Assembly: GCA_002440805.1 (NCBI GenBank)
Contig: DJVD01000064.1
Span: forward strand, 1-10,496
From: Chloroflexi bacterium UBA6265
GTDB taxonomy: Bacteria; Chloroflexota; Chloroflexia; Thermomicrobiales; UBA6265
Direction of reading: 5' to 3'
Length of the DNA stretch: 10,496 bases
A program made the translations under genes and the position numbers. The notes under the pieces were generated by a model, which saw nothing but the letters and a program-made list of their open reading frames with translations, had not been told where the DNA came from and did not search any database. This document shows, in pieces, positions 6,609 through 10,496 of this stretch. Numbering within the stretch: position 1 is the first letter of the stretch; every line of letters begins with the position of its first letter.

Positions 6609-8896
6609 TACGTAGCAACTGTGAGGGCGATGTTGGCCACCTCGTCTTCGATCACCCTCCGGAACTTGTCCATCAGTTGCTCGTAAACCTTGTCCCAATC
6701 CATGGCGCTGACGTAGGAAGCCGCCGCGGCACCCATCCTGGCGCGCACGGTGGGTTGGTCGGCCAGCCAGAGGGCGCGTTCCATGAACATGTGCATATCG
6801 CCGGGCTCAATCACAAACCCGGTTTCACCGCCCCGCATGGCCTCACGCGGGCCACCGATACCAAATACAACCGCCGGGACGCCACTGGCCTGGGCCTCGG
6901 TGACGACCCGACCGAGCGTATCGGTGGTGCTGGGGAAGACGAATACATCGCAACTGGCGTAGATGCGCGCAAGTTCGTCACCGGCAAGGAAGCCAGTGAA
7001 GGTCGCGCGATCTCCCAGCAGGGTCTCCATCTCCTCGCGGTAGGGACCGTCGCCCACCACTACCAGGTGCACATCGTCGCGGTCGGCAGCCGCGTATGCC
7101 CGCGCGAACTCATCGAGTCCCTTTTCGCCCGAAACACGACCCACATAGAGCAGCAGCTTCTTACCACCGCCTAGCTCGGCGTGCAGCACCTCGCTCCGTT
7201 TCTGCGGCGAGAATAGGGCGGTATCGACACCGTTCGGCAGCACATCCACGTGCTTGAGGCGATACCCACGCTCCACCAGCGAATCGGCGGTGCTGCGGCT
7301 GGGCACCATTACCACATTGCAGCGCTCATAGAACTGGCGCACTACGCCCTCGACAATCTCGGCGACGATCGAGTCGCCGGAGAGGATGCGGGCGTAACTT
7401 CCGAACTCGGTGTGGTAGGCGCCCACCACCGGAATGCCAAGAGTGAGGCCACACACCAATGCGGCAATGCCCAATGGACCGGGGGTAGCGATGTGGAGCA
7501 GGTCGTAATCCTGCTCGGCAATGTGGTCCATCACATCCAGCAGGCTGGGCACACCCAGCGAGCGGCCCTGGTAAAAGGGCAGCGACATGCTCGTGATCGC
7601 ACGCAGGCTGACCACATGCTCAGCCGACATAGTGCTGCACTGCACCAGCGTGATCCGATCGCCGTTGTCCTGCGGATGCACCTTGTTCAGCTGGCGATAC
7701 ATGGTGGACACGCCGTGCACGGCCTGGAGATCGTCCACAAACGCGCCCACGTGAATGGGATCGGCCGGGGCATCAAGCAACCGGGGCTGGATGTGGCGGG
7801 TTTTTGAACGCTCACGGCCGAAGTAGCTGTGCACGCCGATGTACGGGGTAATCGGCAGGTGGGCATCCACCAGGCTACCGAGCGAGCTAAGGATGGTGAG
7901 CGCCGGCATGCCAGCGCTGGCTTCGCCCAGGCCCATGCGCAATTGGCTTTCATACCGGCCCACCAGCAGGCTGCGGATTTGATCGCCATCTAGCGCATTG
8001 AGGAAGGGCAGGTACTCCAGCACCTTTTTCACTTCCTTCTTCTGGCCCGGCATCAGCCGTTGGATCGGCAGGGCCGCATCCTCCTCAGGCTGGCTCTTGG
8101 CATCGTGCAGGCCTTCCTGGGCGGCGTTGGCGATGATGCGCATGGCGGTGCTACTCATTTTTTGCACCGAACCGTGCGTGCCGCCGGGGCGCACCTGCTG
8201 GGCGCGCATCGCTTCCAGCACATCCTGAGGCGAGGTGCAGTGCGGCAGCTCGGTCCAGGTGCTGCCGGGGTACACACCGCCGTGGTCATCGGATCCGGCC
8301 GTGCCGGCAATGCGGGTGTGAGTGGGCATCGGCAAGCCATGCCGGGCAGCAATGGAGCGGAGATCGCTCCCCGTCACTTGCTCGGCTATGCGCTGGGCCA
8401 GCCTGTTCTGCTGGGAAGGACGTGAACCGTTGATAAACTCCCACAGCGGGAAGAGCGCCATGCGCTTCTCTACGGCTTCACGCGTGAGTGGCGCTCCCAC
8501 CTCGAACAGCGGGTGCGCCAGAACGTGCACCAGGTTGGCCTCACGCAGGTAAGCCACCACATCGTAAATGTTTGCCCGGCGGGACTGCAGCTCGGTGTGA
8601 TCGGCGGGGGTGAGGCCATACACGAGGATATCGGCCTTGCCGCCATCCTCCGGGAATTGCGTGCCCACTTCCTCACCCACCACGAAGTTGTGGTGGTGCG
8701 TGAGCGTGGAAGCGCCGGCAATGGTTTCATGATCGGTAAGTGTCACGAAGTCCATGCCGGCGCTGGTTGCCAGTTCGTATGCCTTGTGCGGTTCGGTGTA
8801 GGACTCTCGCGTTTCAAATCCGAATCCGAGACTTTTCACCCACCAGTTGGTCGAGTTCCCGGAAGCTACAGAGTGCAGGTGAAGATCGATGCGCAT
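6608..8896 (-). CDS. PHP-domain / GT4 glycosyltransferase fusion protein
   Basis: 762 residues from the ATG at 8896, the start that makes the PHP motif MRIDLHLHS the N-terminus. AGGAA lies 6 nt upstream of it; in-frame ATGs at 9025 and 8947 give unlikely extensions. The PHP phosphoesterase domain (about 1-240) has the metal ligands His6/His8, TDH at 54-56, AHP at 127-129 and GSDDH at 201-205. A linker (about 245-370) carries no motif I recognise. The GT4 glycosyltransferase domain (about 378-750) starts with VGAFVDDLQAVHGVSTMY and has AYHTEF (493-498), VLPNGVD, LYVGRVSGEKG (583-593), VVVGDGPYREEM and STTDTLGRVVTEA. In the last motif the usual E-x7-E is D659-x7-E667, a known variation in this family. 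The two domains could hydrolyse and transfer in one pathway, with the PHP domain a possible phosphatase. The substrate is unknown. Confidence 0.9.
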   Translation of the reverse strand: MRIDLHLHSVASGNSTNWWVKSLGFGFETRESYTEPHKAYELATSAGMDFVTLTDHETIAGASTLTHHHNFVVGEEVGTQFPEDGGKADILVYGLTPADHTELQSRRANIYDVVAYLREANLVHVLAHPLFEVGAPLTREAVEKRMALFPLWEFINGSRPSQQNRLAQRIAEQVTGSDLRSIAARHGLPMPTHTRIAGTAGSDDHGGVYPGSTWTELPHCTSPQDVLEAMRAQQVRPGGTHGSVQKMSSTAMRIIANAAQEGLHDAKSQPEEDAALPIQRLMPGQKKEVKKVLEYLPFLNALDGDQIRSLLVGRYESQLRMGLGEASAGMPALTILSSLGSLVDAHLPITPYIGVHSYFGRERSKTRHIQPRLLDAPADPIHVGAFVDDLQAVHGVSTMYRQLNKVHPQDNGDRITLVQCSTMSAEHVVSLRAITSMSLPFYQGRSLGVPSLLDVMDHIAEQDYDLLHIATPGPLGIAALVCGLTLGIPVVGAYHTEFGSYARILSGDSIVAEIVEGVVRQFYERCNVVMVPSRSTADSLVERGYRLKHVDVLPNGVDTALFSPQKRSEVLHAELGGGKKLLLYVGRVSGEKGLDEFARAYAAADRDDVHLVVVGDGPYREEMETLLGDRATFTGFLAGDELARIYASCDVFVFPSTTDTLGRVVTEAQASGVPAVVFGIGGPREAMRGGETGFVIEPGDMHMFMERALWLADQPTVRARMGAAAASYVSAMDWDKVYEQLMDKFRRVIEDEVANIALTVAT

Positions 8897-8902
8897 CGGT
8901 GT

Positions 8903-8907
8903 TTCCT
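8903..8907 (-). promoter_or_regulatory. Ribosome binding site of the PHP-GT4 gene
   Basis: On the minus strand AGGAA lies 6 nt before the ATG at 8896, supporting that start over the longer in-frame ones. Confidence 0.65.
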
Positions 8908-8949
8908 GAGGACTGAGATAATTGTCAGCCACACGATCCCCCCTCATTG

Positions 8950-8955
8950 ATTGTA
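8950..8955 (-). promoter_or_regulatory. Candidate -10 box for the glycosyltransferase operon
   Basis: The minus strand reads TACAAT here, close to the consensus -10. It would start transcription roughly 40-45 nt before the ATG at 8896, which fits the short start. No good -35 is seen at the expected place, so this is weak. Confidence 0.3.
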
Positions 8956-9192
8956 GGATTCCGGGCCCCTCCCCCGAGTTGCCCCTCCACTCAACTATGC
9001 GGCGAAAATGTGACCGAAATGACAAGAAAGTTTGAAATGATTAACAGCAATTGGAGGATGGTCGGGAAACGCATACAGCGGGAATTCCGGTTATCCCTAC
9101 CCTGCATGCATCCTTCGTTGCCTACTATTGCAGCAATGACCTGAGCTGATTGGGCCACAGGATTCCGGTCCAACCGGGAAAGGAAAACACCA

Positions 9193-9399
9193 ATGACACG
9201 ATCACGTCGCAATCGCATGCTCTCCGGTGTGTGTGCCGGCATCGCCGATCAACTTGGAATTAATGCGTTCTGGATTCGACTCCTCTTCCTCACCGCAGCG
9301 GTGATTATCCCCGGCGTTTCGCTGATCGCCGTGGTCGGAGCCTACATCCTGATGGCGCTGATTCTGCCGTGGGACGATGAAGTCGCCCGGTATCGCTAA
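9193..9399 (+). CDS. Small PspC-domain membrane protein (first of a pair)
   Basis: 68 residues from the ATG at 9193, with AGGA 8 nt upstream. It is almost nothing but a PspC domain: basic N-terminus SRRNRMLSGVCAGIADQLGIN, then an aromatic/hydrophobic segment FWIRLLFLTAAVIIPGVSLIAVVGAYILMALILP (about 26-59), probably one or two membrane passes, and a short charged tail. PspC proteins in proteobacteria sense envelope stress with PspA/PspB; in other phyla stand-alone PspC proteins are common and poorly understood. No PspA, PspB or regulator is in the window. The gene is followed after 25 nt by a paralogue, so they are co-transcribed. Confidence 0.88.
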   Translation: MTRSRRNRMLSGVCAGIADQLGINAFWIRLLFLTAAVIIPGVSLIAVVGAYILMALILPWDDEVARYR

Positions 9400-9424
9400 C
9401 CCTGCGGGGAAGAGAGGAACACGT

Positions 9425-9652
9425 ATGAAACTCAACATCACCCTTGACGGCCGTCGCTTCTATCGCTCGAACTCCGATTCCTGGCTGTTTGGCATCTGCG
9501 GCGGCCTGGCCCGCCACTTCAACTGGAACCCGATGCTGGTACGCGCGATCACCCTGGTTGCGGCTGTCGCCGCCCCGGGCGTGAGCACGGTGGCGGTGGC
9601 CGCTGTCTACATCGCGCTCGGTTTGCTGGTGCCGTCCGACGACCAGGCGTAA
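9425..9652 (+). CDS. Small PspC-domain membrane protein (second of a pair)
   Basis: 75 residues from the ATG at 9425, with AGGA 6 nt upstream; an in-frame ATG at 9377 lies inside the previous gene and lacks a ribosome binding site. It has a short N-terminal extension (KLNITLDGRRFYRSNSD), then the PspC core SWLFGICGGLARHFNWNPMLVRAITLVAAVAAPGVSTVAVAAVYIALGLLVP (19-70). The shared pattern GxCxGxA, NxxxxR, PGVS and the YI(L/A)xxLxxP ending shows it is a paralogue of the upstream protein. It may form a heteromeric membrane complex with that protein; this is inference. A terminator follows 23 nt after the stop. Confidence 0.88.
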   Translation: MKLNITLDGRRFYRSNSDSWLFGICGGLARHFNWNPMLVRAITLVAAVAAPGVSTVAVAAVYIALGLLVPSDDQA

Positions 9653-9675
9653 CTCCCCTGTTATTCTTGTGCAAG

Positions 9676-9716
9676 ACTCCGCGATGCCCCTGACGGTGGT
9701 CGCGGAGTGTGCTTTT
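9676..9716 (+). terminator. Rho-independent terminator after the PspC pair
   Basis: ACTCCGCGA (9676-9684) and TCGCGGAGT (9700-9708) form a perfect 9-bp stem, followed by GTGCTTTTC. It lies 23 nt after the second PspC stop but only 7 nt before the first possible threonine synthase ATG (9724). It could therefore also be a leader element of that gene. Confidence 0.7.
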
Positions 9717-9747
9717 CTGCATCATGCGCAAGGACAAACACCCACTC

Positions 9748-10496
9748 ATGACCGATTCGCTTCAGCTTCCCGTTCAGTGTGCAACGTGTGGCCACCTCTT
9801 GGCCGGCACCTCGGCTATCTCCGCCTGTCCGCTGTGTGGTGGCCTGCTCGATGCCGTTATCGATCTTGACCAGAAGCTGACCCCGGCAGATTTCGATGCC
9901 CCCCGCTATTCGTTGGGGCACACCTCGGGTGTGTGGCGCTATCGCCAACTCCTGCCGGCAATCGCGGATGAGGATATCGTCAGCCGCCGCGAAGGCAACA
10001 CGCCGCTGTACTGGCACGACGCGTTGTCTGACTACGCCGGCCTGCAGCACGGTCGCATGGGGGTGAAGCACGAAGGCCACAATCCCACCGGCAGCTTCAA
10101 GGACCGCGGCATGACCGTGGCCGTTAGCCACGCCAAATCGGTGGGTGCGCGGGCCATCGCCTGTGCCAGTACCGGCAACACCAGTGCTTCACTGGCTTCG
10201 TATGGCGCCACAGCCGGCATTCCGGCATTGGTGCTGATCCCCGATGGCAAGATCAGCATGAGCAAGCTCAGCCAGACCCTCGCGTTCGGCGCCACCGTGG
10301 TGCAGGTGCAGGGCGATTTCGATGATGCCCTGCGTTTGCTGCGCGAAGTGACCGACGAGTTCGATGTCTACCTCGCCAACTCGGTGAATCCCTTCCGTCC
10401 CGAAGGGCAAAAGACCATCGTGCTGGAGATCCTCGAGGAACTCGGCTGGCAGGTGCCCGATGTGATCGCCCTGCCGGGTGGCAACCTCGGCAATAC
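9748..10496 (+). CDS. thrC: Threonine synthase, 3'-truncated
   Basis: The gene runs off the window; 249 residues are visible. It is a fold-type II PLP enzyme that converts O-phospho-L-homoserine to L-threonine in the cytoplasm. An N-terminal zinc-ribbon-like CxxC-x12-CxxC (Cys11, Cys14, Cys27, Cys30) is followed by REGNTPLY (81-88) and the PLP-lysine motif NPTGSFKDRGM (Lys118). Then come ASTGNTSASLASYGATAGI (140-158), PDGKISMSK, and the start of the phosphate-binding loop PGGNLGN at the edge. The zinc-ribbon N-terminus is common in archaeal-type and Chloroflexota enzymes. The ATG at 9724 is also in frame, and the only Shine-Dalgarno-like stretch (AAGGA, 9730-9734) is 13 nt from the ATG at 9748, so the start is uncertain. 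The hairpin at 9676-9716 lies just before it. Confidence 0.95.
   Translation, partial: MTDSLQLPVQCATCGHLLAGTSAISACPLCGGLLDAVIDLDQKLTPADFDAPRYSLGHTSGVWRYRQLLPAIADEDIVSRREGNTPLYWHDALSDYAGLQHGRMGVKHEGHNPTGSFKDRGMTVAVSHAKSVGARAIACASTGNTSASLASYGATAGIPALVLIPDGKISMSKLSQTLAFGATVVQVQGDFDDALRLLREVTDEFDVYLANSVNPFRPEGQKTIVLEILEELGWQVPDVIALPGGNLGN

Larger units (their letters stand above)
8897..9192. other. Divergent intergenic region between the GT operon and the PspC pair
   Basis: This 296-bp region holds no credible gene and is more AT-rich than the flanking genes, with a stretch from about 9005 to 9050 rich in A. It must carry promoters for both directions. It contains AGGATTCCGG twice (8955-8964 and 9159-9168) plus a related GGAATTCCGG at 9081-9090. 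TTCCGGT (9163-9169) and ACCGGGAA (9172-9179) form an imperfect inverted repeat just before the PspC ribosome binding site (AGGA, 9181-9184). Confidence 0.5.

Noticed and set aside
7250..7807. 185-residue plus-strand open frame inside the PHP-GT4 gene
   Set aside because: Shadow of a strong coding frame; His/Ala-rich without motifs.
8947..9144. 65-residue plus-strand frame in the divergent intergenic region
   Set aside because: No ribosome binding site at its start and no recognisable motif; the region behaves like regulatory DNA.

Overview
The window is about 10.5 kb of moderately high-GC bacterial chromosome carrying ordinary cellular genes. There are no tRNAs, rRNAs, insertion sequences, phage genes or CRISPR arrays. 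The best guess for the host is a member of the Chloroflexota, probably Thermomicrobia-like. The reasons are the style of the proteins: a Tat-exported PQQ-type beta-propeller with a C-terminal SH3-like domain, a Tat-exported sortase with a proline-rich tail, and a PHP domain fused to a GT4 glycosyltransferase. This is an inference from family resemblance, not a phylogenetic result.

Layout. (1) 1-2084, plus strand: the 3' part of a membrane NfeD/ClpP-class serine protease, then a slipin/stomatin SPFH protein. This is the conserved NfeD-slipin membrane pair. A 7-bp hairpin sits between the two genes and a strong terminator follows (2131-2168). (2) 2317-3705, plus strand: an exported eight-repeat beta-propeller with an SH3-like C-terminus, preceded by a candidate promoter and palindromes. 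(3) 3721-4698, minus strand: an APH/choline-kinase-fold phosphotransferase, convergent with the propeller gene. (4) 4816-5535, plus strand: an exported sortase. Its stop codon overlaps that of the convergent gene in a shared CTAG, and its likely terminator lies inside that gene. (5) 8896 down to 5532, minus strand: a two-gene glycosyltransferase operon, a PHP-GT4 fusion followed by a second glycosyltransferase coupled through TAATG. (6) 9193-9652, plus strand: two tiny tandem PspC-domain membrane proteins followed by a terminator. (7) 9748 to the end, plus strand: the 5' part of threonine synthase.

Most of the window concerns the cell envelope: membrane quality control (NfeD, slipin, PspC), exported surface proteins (propeller, sortase) and glycan or glycolipid synthesis (two glycosyltransferases). 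Threonine synthase is separate housekeeping metabolism. I did not find a clearly new multi-gene system. The items most worth a second look are the homogenised propeller repeats, the PHP-GT fusion with its unassigned linker, the terminator embedded in an opposing coding region, and several palindromes in regulatory positions.
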